Source: CAZAQV01 sp964487255 (GTDB taxonomy: Bacteria > Myxococcota_A > Polyangia > Polyangiales > CAZAQV01). Taken from it: a stretch of 64,000 nucleotides of DNA. Within the stretch, counting starts at the first letter, position 1. Each line of letters starts with the position of its first letter. The stretch covers positions 75,393 to 139,392 of the forward strand of contig CAZAQV010000016.1 in assembly GCA_964487255.1 (NCBI GenBank). The letters run 5' to 3'. This document shows, in pieces, positions 8,250 through 16,800 of this stretch. The notes under the pieces were generated by a model that worked only from the letters and a program-made list of their open reading frames with translations, ran no database searches and was not told the DNA's origin. Both the position numbers and the translations under genes were made by a program.

Positions 8250-10256
8250 ATGACCAATCCGCTGGTTGAGAAAAAGTTTCGCGTTCCCTTCGATCAAATT
8301 GAACCCGAGCATCTCCGTCCCGCCGTTGATCAGCTTATCGCGCAAGCCCGTGCTGACCTCGATGCCGTCGCGAAGCAGGAAGGGCCACGGAACTACGACA
8401 ACACCCTCGGCGCGATGGAGGAGGCAACTGATACGCTGATTTATGCGGTCACGATCATGGGGCACCTCGAGTCTGTCGCAATGACCGACGCTTATCGGGA
8501 CGCGTACAACGATGTTCAGGAGGACATCAGCGCGTTCTTCTCGTCGATCGTGCTTCACGAAGGTCTTTGGCACGCGCTCAAGGAGTACGCGGAAACAGAG
8601 GACGCGCGTAGCTTGGACCATGTGAAGCGGCGTTTTTTGGTCAAGACAATGGACGACTTTCGGCGGCAGGGCGCGGACCTTGGCCCCGAGCAGAAACAAG
8701 AACTGCAAAAGATCGACGTCCGCTTGTCCGAACTCACGACTCGGTATGCGCAGAACGTGCTCGACGCAACCAACCGCTATGAACTCATTGTGACCGATGA
8801 AAGCAAGCTGGCAGGTCTTCCTCAATCGGCGCGTGATGCCGCTGCAGAATCCGCGCGCAAGAAGGGCGTCGAAGGGTTTCGTTTCACGTTGCAAGCGCCG
8901 AGCTATATTGCGGTCCAACAGTACCTCGATGACGAATCCATTCGCCGGGACGTTTGGCGTGCATACAACACGCGTGGCACTGCAGCGCCCAACGACAACC
9001 GCCCACTGCTGGTCGAGATCTTGAAGCTGCGTAAGAAAAAGGCGGAGTTGCTCGATTTTCGGGACTTTGCCGATCTGGTTCTGGCAGACCGTATGGCCAA
9101 GAATGGTCGCGCGGCGACTGAGTTTCTGAACGAACTAAGGCGACGTACGAGGCCGTTCTTCGACAAGGAAAACGACGAGTTGCGCGCCTTCAAAAAGCAG
9201 CAGACGGGTTCCTCGGAGATGCAGCCTTGGGACATCGCCTACTGGTCTGAGAAGCAGCGTAAGGCGCTCTATGAGTTCGACGAAGAGGAATTGCGCCCGT
9301 ACTTTACGGTCGAGAACGTACTCCAAGGTGTTTTTCATCTCGTTGAAACGCTGTACGGCGTCACGATCGAACCCTCGGAGGCGCCGACGTGGGACGATGC
9401 AGTCCGTGTTTACAAAGTGTGCGAGAACGGAACGCACCTCGGGTCGTTTTATGCCGACTTGTTTCCGCGAGAGATCAAGCGCGGTGGGGCGTGGATGAAC
9501 GGGATTATTACAGCGACGCCCGGGGAGCCACACCTCGGCTTGATCTGTGCCAACGCAACACCGGCGGTGGGTGATAACCCTCCCATGCTGACGCATCGAG
9601 AAGTGGAAACGATTTTCCACGAGTTTGGACATCTTTTGCACCACCTGCTGAGCGATGTTCCGGTTGTCTCCCTGGGCGGTACGAATGTCGCGTGGGACTT
9701 CGTGGAGCTGCCTTCGCAGATCATGGAAAACTGGTGTTGGGAGCGCTCGTCACTCGATAGCTTTGCGCGTCACTACGAGACCGGCGAACCGATCCCAGAC
9801 GACCTATTCAGCAAGTTGGAGCGTGCTCGCACATACCGCGCAGCGTATGAGCAGATGCGACAGATTGGGTACGGCACTGCGGATCTCATGTTGCATCGCG
9901 ACTTCGATCCGTATGGAGATAACGACGTCATTGCCTATGCTCGCAAGATTTTTGAAGAACACAACCCGTGCGAACTGCCGAGTGATTACGCCATGATCGC
10001 ATCGTTTAACCACTTGTTCGCGTCTCCGGTTGCCTATGCGGCTGGGTACTATTCGTACAAGTGGGCAGAGGTGCTCGACGCCGATGCGTTTACACGGTTC
10101 AAGAAAGAGGGCGTTTTTGATCGCGAGGTCGGCATGAGCTTCCGCAACGAAATCTTGTCGCGCGGGGACAGCGACGACCCGGCGCGCCTGTTCGAGAACT
10201 TTATGGGGCGGCCGCCGGATATTGAGGCCCTGATGCAACGCCAAGGGCTCTGTTAA
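8250..10256 (+). CDS. M3-family zinc metallopeptidase (oligopeptidase A / dipeptidyl carboxypeptidase type)
   Basis: Cytoplasmic peptidase that degrades oligopeptides. It is 668 aa and has no signal peptide. The zinc motif HEFGH is at 457-461, with the third ligand Glu at 486 (DFVELPSQ), followed by the conserved MENWCWE. The N-terminal two-thirds is the helical half typical of M3 enzymes (KLRKKKAELL near 250). The C-terminal YAAGYYSYKWAEVLDADAF segment, including the substrate-binding tyrosines, matches the prlC/dcp group. I cannot separate OpdA from Dcp on motifs alone. ATG at 8250. The stop is followed after 22 bases by a palindrome copy that separates it from a convergent gene. Confidence 0.92.
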   Translation: MTNPLVEKKFRVPFDQIEPEHLRPAVDQLIAQARADLDAVAKQEGPRNYDNTLGAMEEATDTLIYAVTIMGHLESVAMTDAYRDAYNDVQEDISAFFSSIVLHEGLWHALKEYAETEDARSLDHVKRRFLVKTMDDFRRQGADLGPEQKQELQKIDVRLSELTTRYAQNVLDATNRYELIVTDESKLAGLPQSARDAAAESARKKGVEGFRFTLQAPSYIAVQQYLDDESIRRDVWRAYNTRGTAAPNDNRPLLVEILKLRKKKAELLDFRDFADLVLADRMAKNGRAATEFLNELRRRTRPFFDKENDELRAFKKQQTGSSEMQPWDIAYWSEKQRKALYEFDEEELRPYFTVENVLQGVFHLVETLYGVTIEPSEAPTWDDAVRVYKVCENGTHLGSFYADLFPREIKRGGAWMNGIITATPGEPHLGLICANATPAVGDNPPMLTHREVETIFHEFGHLLHHLLSDVPVVSLGGTNVAWDFVELPSQIMENWCWERSSLDSFARHYETGEPIPDDLFSKLERARTYRAAYEQMRQIGYGTADLMLHRDFDPYGDNDVIAYARKIFEEHNPCELPSDYAMIASFNHLFASPVAYAAGYYSYKWAEVLDADAFTRFKKEGVFDREVGMSFRNEILSRGDSDDPARLFENFMGRPPDIEALMQRQGLC

Positions 10257-10257
10257 C

Positions 10258-10338
10258 AGCTCTTCACGGCTTCGCGTCGCAACGATCGATGTGCTGGTAG
10301 CACATCGCGTTGCTTTGGCTGCGCACGCTCATCGCGGT
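10258..10338. repeat. Dispersed palindromic element, locus B
   Basis: The hairpin at 10279-10313 has outer stem GCAACG/CGTTGC, a 5'-side bulge AT, a perfect 9-bp inner stem CGATGTGCT/AGCACATCG and loop GGT. The flanks ctcttcacggcttcgcgtc and tttggctgcgcacgctcatcgcg match the element at 18.75 kb. It sits between the convergent M3 peptidase and bPH2 genes and provides the TGA stop codon of the latter (10329-10331). It may act as a bidirectional terminator, but there is no strong T-tract. Confidence 0.8.
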
Positions 10339-11111
10339 GTTGACGGCTCTTCGCTGCGCGGTGTTCGGGTGGCCCAGGCGAAGAGCTGTGCCTGCTCGCG
10401 GACTTGGCGTAACAAGGAGATGGTCTGCGGAGGTAGTGAGCCTAGGCTTGCCGCCGGGCCCGGTTGCGCGCGGCTTGTCTGCTTGGGCTTGTCGTCGCCC
10501 AGGCCTGCATCGCGGTACTTCTTGAGCAACATCATGATCCGATCACGCATCTGTTCGGCGTGCTCGATGCCGCGCAGTGCACCCCTGTGCATCATGGCTC
10601 CAGCTTGGGGGTGTGCGCCGCCACCTCCACCGGCGGTCTCGATGATCACGTTCGAAATGCCGAGCACTCGCTCCAACGGGCCTTGATGAATCGAGAGGTT
10701 CTGGATGTTCGCGAAGGTAAATGTCGCCTCCTCGATGCGCCATGCCCCTTGTCGGATACGCAGACTTCGGTCCGTCAAGATGTAGTAACGCAGGTCATAG
10801 TCGAGGCGAATTAACCAATAGCGAAGCAACGTTCCGAAGGTCGCGCTCACGATCACAAAGGTCGCTCCAAGCCTCATCCAAAAATCGGCTTCTGGCACTT
10901 CGTCTGCACCGACGAACATTCCAATGCCAATGACCAACGAGAAGATTGCTCCGGGGACCTGGCGAATCGTATAGAGAAGCAGCTGGTACTTCAGAAACTT
11001 TGGTGATGCGCGGAACGTTTGGATCGAGTCGCGCGCACCCCGAGGTGGGTCGGGGGGTTCCTGTGGTGTCTTGAGCCACCTCAGCAGTAGCCCCTTAAAC
11101 AGGCTATACAT
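10329..11111 (-). CDS. Membrane protein with bacterial PH (bPH2) domain, second of a pair
   Basis: 260 aa from the ATG at 11111 (MYSLFKGLLLRWLK), which overlaps the end of the upstream bPH2 gene by 8 bases; longer frames upstream are shadow. Two hydrophobic segments (about 55-110) are followed by a bPH2/YdbT-like region: YYILTDRSLRIRQGAW, FANIQNLSIHQGPLERVLGI and NVIIETAGGG, the typical 'tdrRi..r.G....t..i.lskIq.v.v..g...r..G...v.i.t.G' pattern. A Gly/His-bearing loop and a charged C-terminus follow. The last residues and the stop are in a palindromic repeat. Function of such proteins is mostly unknown; a membrane-associated role is inferred. Confidence 0.8.
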   Translation of the reverse strand: MYSLFKGLLLRWLKTPQEPPDPPRGARDSIQTFRASPKFLKYQLLLYTIRQVPGAIFSLVIGIGMFVGADEVPEADFWMRLGATFVIVSATFGTLLRYWLIRLDYDLRYYILTDRSLRIRQGAWRIEEATFTFANIQNLSIHQGPLERVLGISNVIIETAGGGGGAHPQAGAMMHRGALRGIEHAEQMRDRIMMLLKKYRDAGLGDDKPKQTSRAQPGPAASLGSLPPQTISLLRQVREQAQLFAWATRTPRSEEPSTPR

Positions 11112-11646
11112 GTGGGCCCCGCTGGTTGCGCTCGAGTTGCTCGCGCGCTTCTTTGAGCGAGTCGCGAATGTCCGTGAGCAGCTTGACGATCTCTCCCGCA
11201 TGAACCGGTTCGTCGGCCGACACCGTCTCGGTAGCTGCACTGGCTTGTGGCGCACCGGCATGGCCTTCGTCACCGCCACGCATCTTTCCGTAAAGGAAGT
11301 CTCGGACTGCGTCGTAGTCGCGGATTCCAACCAGGGCCATTTCGGCGGTTGACTTGCCGGAGGCGGTCTGCACTTCGATGGTGGCGATGCCGAGCCACCT
11401 TTCAAGTACTCCACGCGACAGGTGAATGTCCTGAATGCGCGCGTACGTCAGGTTGATCTCTTGTCGCCAAAGAATACCCCACGACATCGACACGCCCTCG
11501 TCATCGAAACGATAGCGAAGTGTCTTGTACTTGAAGTAGCCCGGGATCAGCGCAACCAAGAAGCACGGGCCGAGAAAAAGCGAGCCCAAAACGTAGAGGG
11601 TGAGTAGCTTCGGGTCAGGGCGTTCAATCGAGCGAACGTCGTTCAT
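11104..11646 (-). CDS. Membrane protein with bacterial PH (bPH2) domain, first of a pair
   Basis: 180 aa. One or two membrane helices near the N-terminus (LLTLYVLGSLFLGPCFLVAL) are followed by a bPH2 domain: YRFDDEGVSMSWGILW, LTYARIQDIHLSRGVLERWLGI, TIEVQTASG. The same order of elements is seen in its downstream partner, so the two are paralogous modules translated from overlapping frames. The C-terminal ~50 residues are charged and probably coiled coil (EIVKLLTDIRDSLKEAREQLER). Known bPH2 proteins of this kind (YdbS/YdbT) are also encoded in pairs. Cellular role unknown. Confidence 0.82.
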   Translation of the reverse strand: MNDVRSIERPDPKLLTLYVLGSLFLGPCFLVALIPGYFKYKTLRYRFDDEGVSMSWGILWRQEINLTYARIQDIHLSRGVLERWLGIATIEVQTASGKSTAEMALVGIRDYDAVRDFLYGKMRGGDEGHAGAPQASAATETVSADEPVHAGEIVKLLTDIRDSLKEAREQLERNQRGPHV

Positions 11647-11700
11647 GCTGGGGAAGCTACACCCAAAGCGTCATCGGTGGACAGTCCCCTGCGGGCCAGT

Positions 11701-12843
11701 TTAGGGAATGATGGCGGATCGCCCCGCACCGTAGACCACCGCTTCGTCGAGCAGTTCGACGTCAAAGCCGCGCAAGGCAAGGTCGCGAGCGTCCAAGAAG
11801 ATCTCGTCCTGCTCGGCGTCCTCTGCAGAGAAGCCGATCGCGCGGTAACCGTCGTGGGTCGATGCGCGCAGTAGTGCGGAGGCGTCAAGTCCAGCGTGTC
11901 GAGAAAGGGTGCGGGAGCGCTCATCGAGTTCGACAGCACGCGCTTCCTCGAACGGACAGCTCATGGCGTGGCTGTCCGTTCCCATGCAGAAGCGCGCGCC
12001 GGCGTCGCGCAGCGTACCGATGTCAGGAAGGCCGTCACCCAGATCACGTTCCGTCGTACGACAGATGCATGCGAAGGCGCGTGCTTGTCCCAGCAGTTCG
12101 GCCTCGCCGGGCGTAAGGTGCGTGGCGTGCACAGCCACGAAACGCTCAGAAAGGACACCCAGATCCGAGAGGACTTGGACCGGGGTGCGCCCTTGGTGTT
12201 CGAGCTTGCACTCCTCGAGCTCTCGCAGCTGCTCGGAGACGTGCATGTGAATCGGCAAGTCTCGATCCGTGGCGAACGCGTTCGCTTCGCGAAGCCAGGC
12301 TTCGGAAACTGCACGCACGCTGTGCGGCGCGAGCCCGATCCTGACCCCGGGGCTCTTGGCGTAGTGACTTTGCAGCGTCTCCACATCGCGAAGCGCATCC
12401 TCGACACGGCCATCACAAAAGCGGCGCTGCACCGGGTCGAGTTGCTGCTGGTGGCCCCCGCGCTCGTAAAGTACGCGCAAAAGGCAGATTCGAAGCCCCG
12501 CATCATGCGCGGCGCGGACCACGGCGTCTGCCAAGATGGTTCGATCACTGTACGGCGTCCCGTCGGGTTGGTGATGCACGTAGTGAAATTCTCCTACGGC
12601 TCGCACGCCATGGGCACGAAGTTCCTCGTATGCAGCGTAGCTGACACTGTAGATGCTCTCCGGGTCGAGCGATGCTGCGTGCTGGTACATCAGCGCTCGC
12701 CACGACCAAAACGAACCACGCCCCTGGCTTCGCTGCGTCCGTCCCCGAAGTGCGCGCTGAAAAGCATGCGAATGCGTGCTGGCGATCCCGGGGAGTCGGA
12801 TGCGCTTGCCCACCAAGCGAGCGATGGCGCTAACGTTGGACAT
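11701..12843 (-). CDS. hutF: Formimidoylglutamate deiminase (HutF-like), short N-terminus
   Basis: Amidohydrolase-superfamily enzyme of histidine degradation: N-formimino-L-glutamate + water to N-formyl-L-glutamate + NH3. The metal motif THSHAFQR (H24, H26) follows an LPG as in HutF. Other landmarks are HYVHHQPDG, LAPHSVRAV, HMHVSEQ, HATHLTPGE and MGTDSHA (metal Asp). The protein is 380 aa, whereas the family is about 450. Only 23 residues precede the first metal His, so the N-terminal beta-sandwich strands are missing. The upstream gene ends 6 bases before the ATG, so there is no room for them. No hutH/U/I/G in the window. Either a true variant or a truncated enzyme. Confidence 0.82.
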   Translation of the reverse strand: MSNVSAIARLVGKRIRLPGIASTHSHAFQRALRGRTQRSQGRGSFWSWRALMYQHAASLDPESIYSVSYAAYEELRAHGVRAVGEFHYVHHQPDGTPYSDRTILADAVVRAAHDAGLRICLLRVLYERGGHQQQLDPVQRRFCDGRVEDALRDVETLQSHYAKSPGVRIGLAPHSVRAVSEAWLREANAFATDRDLPIHMHVSEQLRELEECKLEHQGRTPVQVLSDLGVLSERFVAVHATHLTPGEAELLGQARAFACICRTTERDLGDGLPDIGTLRDAGARFCMGTDSHAMSCPFEEARAVELDERSRTLSRHAGLDASALLRASTHDGYRAIGFSAEDAEQDEIFLDARDLALRGFDVELLDEAVVYGAGRSAIIP

Positions 12844-12849
12844 GACCGC

Positions 12850-14364
12850 TCACCTGCCCAGTGCCTTTCGCAACTGGACCTCTTTTTCCCGCCGACTCTT
12901 CCCCTCCGGCGCGTAGTTGTTGGCGCGTATATACGCGTCGAGTGCTCCTTCTAGGTCGCCCCGGCGGCGCAGGTCGCCTCCGAGATAACGGTAATAGTCG
13001 AAACGTACCTCGGACGTCGTCACGGAGAACCACATGAGTGCGGCGGCCGCGATCAGAGCACCCGCGGTCAAAGCTGCGTCTTGCGCGTCTTGCGCGTTTT
13101 GCACCAGTCGTCGTACCGGGTCGGCACACAACAAGACCGCTGCGCACGCGAAGCCAGCCGCGACCCCCGGCAAGTCGATTTGCTTGGCGAGTGCGACCGT
13201 TCCCACCACACAGAGTACGAGAATCACTGCAATGAAGCCGCGTTCCTTGAAGCCGAGCTCGCTTATCGTGAGCCCGAGGTCGCGTGCGAACCGGACCACC
13301 GACCTTGATAGTACCGGAGGGCCGAGACAAATCAGGGCTGCCATGATCATGTAGTAGGAGAACCACCCAATCTTGAGGCCGAGCTCTTCTGCTCCGAAGT
13401 GAAAGCTTAGCGCAGCGAAGAGAGCGAGCCAGCGCGTCCATTGCCAGCGCAGCATTGCACCCGCAAGGCCTGCAGCGACAAACACGAAGGCCAGCTCAGG
13501 CAAGAACTCGCCGAACGCGCTGTTACGAATCGGCCCCAGAGTCAGCAAGCACAGCACAGCCAAACAGCCGATGATCGAGCCGATCACCCATTTTCGCACT
13601 CGTTCGGCAGAGACCTCACGGTCGAACCAAGGCGCTACCAGGTAGACAGAGCCCAACACAAGCTGGATACCGACGACGGAGGTACCGATCGTTGAAAGGA
13701 CAGTTTTCTGCTCGAGACCGTAGCCTGCACCGAGCTCAAAAAAGGAGCGCGCATGTTCCGGCGCCACCCGCACAAAGGCATCGCCCGACTGCCAGGCGGC
13801 GTCGAGTTTGGCAAACGCCGCGTAGAAGTAGACGATGGCGATGCTCGTCGTGAGCATAGGATACGCCCAGGTCTGCACTGCGCCGTCCGGTTCCGCGGAG
13901 TCTGCGTCAACTTCACCTGGGTTGTTGGTTTCTTGCAAACTGGGTTGAGGGAAGAAAACGAAGCAAAAGAGCACCAAGCTAATCAAGTAATGGTGTTGGT
14001 AACTGTCGTGCAGGCTCATCGCCCAGCCGTAAGTGTACCCGGCGCAGAGCACTGCGCGTACCCAACGCGGCTGCGGAAGCCAAGCTCCCACGAATGCCAG
14101 CAGCCCCGCGCCGAAGGTCACGCCCAGATAAAGCCCGGGCGAGGGCATGGGCTGGATCGCGTCGAGCCAAACAAAGTGCGAGAGGTTGAAGTTGCCAGCG
14201 CCGTATCGCGCCGCGTGGCCCGCGAGTTCCAACCAGATATCGAAGGAAAGCAGCAGCAAAAAGGCGGACTTGAGCAAGTGCAACCGCTCGCTTGTCACCG
14301 GAAGATAGAAGTGGTCCTCCAAGATGCGGCGTAAGTCGAGTTTTGCGGCGGGCGATTCACTCAT
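12850..14364 (-). CDS. HTTM-domain (vitamin K gamma-carboxylase-like) polytopic membrane protein
   Basis: 504 aa with roughly ten to twelve hydrophobic helices. The N-terminal half resembles the HTTM four-helix region of vitamin K-dependent gamma-carboxylase-like proteins: a FDIWLEL start, a periplasmic NFNLSHFVWLDAIQ loop, then SLHDSYQHHYLISLVLF, similar to the family's HxHYL helix. The C-terminal soluble part (…RRRGDLEGALDAYIRANNYAP) looks like one TPR-type hairpin. The upstream gene overlaps its start by 8 bases and carries the FSWRM motif usually found in the C-terminal domain of the same family, so the two may form a split protein. Function inferred at family level only. Confidence 0.72.
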   Translation of the reverse strand: MSESPAAKLDLRRILEDHFYLPVTSERLHLLKSAFLLLLSFDIWLELAGHAARYGAGNFNLSHFVWLDAIQPMPSPGLYLGVTFGAGLLAFVGAWLPQPRWVRAVLCAGYTYGWAMSLHDSYQHHYLISLVLFCFVFFPQPSLQETNNPGEVDADSAEPDGAVQTWAYPMLTTSIAIVYFYAAFAKLDAAWQSGDAFVRVAPEHARSFFELGAGYGLEQKTVLSTIGTSVVGIQLVLGSVYLVAPWFDREVSAERVRKWVIGSIIGCLAVLCLLTLGPIRNSAFGEFLPELAFVFVAAGLAGAMLRWQWTRWLALFAALSFHFGAEELGLKIGWFSYYMIMAALICLGPPVLSRSVVRFARDLGLTISELGFKERGFIAVILVLCVVGTVALAKQIDLPGVAAGFACAAVLLCADPVRRLVQNAQDAQDAALTAGALIAAAALMWFSVTTSEVRFDYYRYLGGDLRRRGDLEGALDAYIRANNYAPEGKSRREKEVQLRKALGR

Positions 14365-14797
14365 CGTCGCCCGCCCCCTTTAGTGGCTCTGAGACTTCGC
14401 CGGTTTGACAGTTGCGCGACCAGCGGCGCGCGGGCATCGGCCGGCCCGTGGCGTCGATGCACTCGTTCGTGAGTACAACCTCGCGCATCCCCTCTTCGTT
14501 GCAGCGTCGCTCGAGCACGGCTTCGATCACGCGTTCGCGGTTTCGTCGCAGCTGGGTGACCCATGCGGTCTGCAGAATGCGATTGAGGGACGGTGTCGTC
14601 GGTGTGCCCTCTTCGGGTGTCTCGAGCAGATGCGTGCGACATTGCACGACGCGAATCGCGGAAAACATGCGCCACGAGAAGCGTTCGTCAAAGTCGTCGT
14701 CACCCCAGTAGTAACGAAGTGGGATCAGCAGTTGCGCGCCTAGGAAGAGCGCGATGACCCAGCGCGAGGTCCTTCGCGAGAGCTGCGAGTCCGCCAC
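14357..14797 (-). CDS. Small membrane-anchored protein with ERFSWRM motif (gamma-carboxylase C-terminal-like)
   Basis: 146 aa. The N-terminal hydrophobic helix (WVIALFLGAQLLIPLRYYW) is followed by DDDFDERFSWRMFSAIRVVQC and a soluble, Arg/Glu-rich domain. In the vitamin K-dependent gamma-carboxylase family, 'lmPLRh…eeg.rFSWRM' is the hallmark of the segment after the last membrane helices, so this gene looks like the detached C-terminal partner of the HTTM protein encoded next (8-base overlap). Several cysteines (VVQCR, RRCNEEG, TNECID, RNCQT) could form disulfides outside the membrane. Its ATG is about 100 bases after the preceding lipoprotein gene, with a palindromic repeat between. Confidence 0.68.
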   Translation of the reverse strand: MADSQLSRRTSRWVIALFLGAQLLIPLRYYWGDDDFDERFSWRMFSAIRVVQCRTHLLETPEEGTPTTPSLNRILQTAWVTQLRRNRERVIEAVLERRCNEEGMREVVLTNECIDATGRPMPARRWSRNCQTGEVSEPLKGAGDDE

Positions 14798-14820
14798 TCT
14801 CGGACCATACTCTACTGCTG

Positions 14821-14898
14821 GTTCTTCGGCTATCGCTCGATTCGAAGACGGTGTGCTGCTAGCACACCGCTTCTTGGTCTCGCTGGCCTCATCACGGC
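14821..14898. repeat. Dispersed palindromic element, locus D
   Basis: The hairpin at 14844-14873 has outer stem GAAG/CTTC, single-base bulge A, perfect 9-bp inner stem CGGTGTGCT/AGCACACCG and loop GCT. The flanks (gttcttcggctatcgctcg, and ggtctcgctggcctcatcacgg) are diverged versions of those at loci B and C. It lies between two minus-strand genes, just downstream of the lipoprotein stop codon at 14899, and may terminate or stabilise that transcript. Confidence 0.75.
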
Positions 14899-16800
14899 CT
14901 ACATAGACGCGTTGTTGGGCGCGGGGCGGTGAACCAATGCGGGGGTTTGGCTGCTGCCATCGTCGCCGACGTAGAGCATCCGAACGTTCTGTCCGTCGAA
15001 GAGCACATCTGCAGCGCGCACGCCCAGCCGGTCAAAGTCGTTTTGCCCCTCTTCGTACACCGCGCCGTCTTCGCTCATGTCTCGCCAGCCCACGAGGTCA
15101 TCGGAGACCAACAAGCCGATCGAACTTCGCTCTGCGCTGCGCCCCTCGTAGTAGAGGTGATACGCCCGGTTCTGCACCAACAGCGATGGCTGCAAGATAT
15201 TTTGTGCGTCGAAGCGGAAGCTTGAGATGGAGGCATCCCGTTGGGTGCGTTCTTCGAGAATATTTGCTCCGGCCAGCTCCCAATCGATACCGTTGCCCGA
15301 CTTGAACGCGCGCAGGACGCTCGTCCCGTCCGCGAGCCGCGCACGAACCACCATCACCCAAGGGTAGGTTGGATTTTGCGTCACGGTGACGGTCGGCATT
15401 TCAAAGTCGAGTGTGTCGCCCCATGTGCTGGCGAGCGTATCGGTTCGTGCGGCGCCGTACGGGGCCAGGACGAGTCGTGTGCTGATGGTTGCGAAGGTGT
15501 CGGGGGCGATCGTGGCGCGTGCGATCGCACCGACCGCGTTGTCGCCTCTCGCCTCCGTGCGCGTTTCGAGCGCGTCCTCGGCGTAGCCGGTGAAGAACAG
15601 TGCCCAGCGCGCCCGGTCCTGCTCCCAGACCAGCTCCGGATCGGACACGCGAACGGCAGAATAAAACTCTGAGTCCGGGAAGAACGCGGTGTCCTTCGTC
15701 GTTGCGACGCGGATTTGGGCGCCTACAAGCTGGCCAAAATAGATGCGCCGCTCGCGCTCGAAAGCGACCCACGTCTCACCTATGGCGTTGGTCGCAATAC
15801 TTGGGTTGGTCACCGTCCCGCCGTCGTCTGCGACCAATGCCGTGGGCTCAAGCCACGCGTTCGGAGTGTCACACACGAGCGTCTCGATCGATATGCTTGT
15901 GACGGCTGGAGCGTCCGCGCCTTGCCCAAAGACCATCGCGTAGACGTCCATGTCTGCGTTGACATAGGTTTCGAAGTTACCTGCCGGCCCATGCACTCGC
16001 ACTTCGCCCGATGGTGACACCTGAAGCGCCCAAGTTTCGGGTCCGGTGCTCTGGAGGTCCCACGTACTGATGACGGTGTTTTCGACCACCAGGCCGATGC
16101 GCCGATTCGTGGCGAAGGCCTGCAAACCCACCACAATATCGGGACGCGCGCCGAGTGCGTCGGGGTTGTCCCGTATCAGAGATACTCCGCTTGTTCCGGC
16201 ACACAGCGTGTCCGCGTCGGGCGTGCAGCGCGCATCGGTGCTGAACGTGACGACTCGCTGCATGGCGCGCAGGTCGAGCGCTTGGTTCGAGATGACACCG
16301 CCGGGTTTGGTGAGGTCGGCACCGAAGGTGATGCCGCTCGTGTCGACGAGCGCGTCGCCAAAGAGCGAGAGGCTGTCATCGCAGCCGGCAATGTTTTCGC
16401 TCGTGCAAGTGGTAAAGTCGATCGAGAGTGTGCCGCCGGCAGTCGGCGCGCAGCACTCGGAGTTCCCAACGCAACAGGTGCCGCGTGCTCGGCACCCCTC
16501 GTCGTTGCAGTCCATTGCGCTGTCAGCGTCGTTGTCGGTGTTGTCAAAGCACGAATTGGCACCACCGTACTCTGCATCGGGACTCTCACCGGCAGGAAGG
16601 GGGGCGCCTTGTTTGTCGTTGGCGTCGAAGGGCGGCGTGCCGACACCATCGGTGGTCGGCTCCTGGGCCCCAGCATCCGCGTCATTGCGGGGGGCCTCAT
16701 CTCCGAGCGCGTCCGAATCGGCGCTGCACCCTAAAACTCCGGCAAGCAGCGCGCAGGGTGCGAGTCGGAAAAAGGTGGTGATTGGATTTAGTTGGGCCAT
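14899..16800 (-). CDS. Large surface lipoprotein with Cys/Asp metal-binding-like motif and propeller-like domain
   Basis: 633 aa. The signal peptide ends in a lipobox (LLAGVLGC), so it should be lipidated. An Asp/Ala-rich linker leads to CFDNTDNDADSAMDCNDEGC, an Asp/Asn/Cys-spaced motif like the repeated putative metal-binding motifs of Myxococcota surface proteins, followed by several disulfide-type cysteines (GTCCVG, ECCAP). The middle (about 110-310) is a beta-rich jelly-roll-like region. The second half has repeated blades ending in WVAF, WALFFTG, WVMVVRA and YHLYYEG, resembling a GH43/32-type beta-propeller, without catalytic residues I can assign. The start overlaps the stop of the homologous upstream lipoprotein by 13 bases. 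Probably a binding or hydrolytic surface protein. Confidence 0.78.
   Translation of the reverse strand: MAQLNPITTFFRLAPCALLAGVLGCSADSDALGDEAPRNDADAGAQEPTTDGVGTPPFDANDKQGAPLPAGESPDAEYGGANSCFDNTDNDADSAMDCNDEGCRARGTCCVGNSECCAPTAGGTLSIDFTTCTSENIAGCDDSLSLFGDALVDTSGITFGADLTKPGGVISNQALDLRAMQRVVTFSTDARCTPDADTLCAGTSGVSLIRDNPDALGARPDIVVGLQAFATNRRIGLVVENTVISTWDLQSTGPETWALQVSPSGEVRVHGPAGNFETYVNADMDVYAMVFGQGADAPAVTSISIETLVCDTPNAWLEPTALVADDGGTVTNPSIATNAIGETWVAFERERRIYFGQLVGAQIRVATTKDTAFFPDSEFYSAVRVSDPELVWEQDRARWALFFTGYAEDALETRTEARGDNAVGAIARATIAPDTFATISTRLVLAPYGAARTDTLASTWGDTLDFEMPTVTVTQNPTYPWVMVVRARLADGTSVLRAFKSGNGIDWELAGANILEERTQRDASISSFRFDAQNILQPSLLVQNRAYHLYYEGRSAERSSIGLLVSDDLVGWRDMSEDGAVYEEGQNDFDRLGVRAADVLFDGQNVRMLYVGDDGSSQTPALVHRPAPNNASM

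Noticed and set aside
8046..8918. Minus-strand 290-aa open frame opposite the M3 peptidase
   Set aside because: Overlaps the well-supported peptidase gene and has no recognisable motif.
11896..12954. Plus-strand 352-aa open frame opposite hutF
   Set aside because: hutF is clearly coding on the minus strand with metal-binding motifs; the plus frame has shadow composition (high Arg/Ser, no domain) and no ribosome site.
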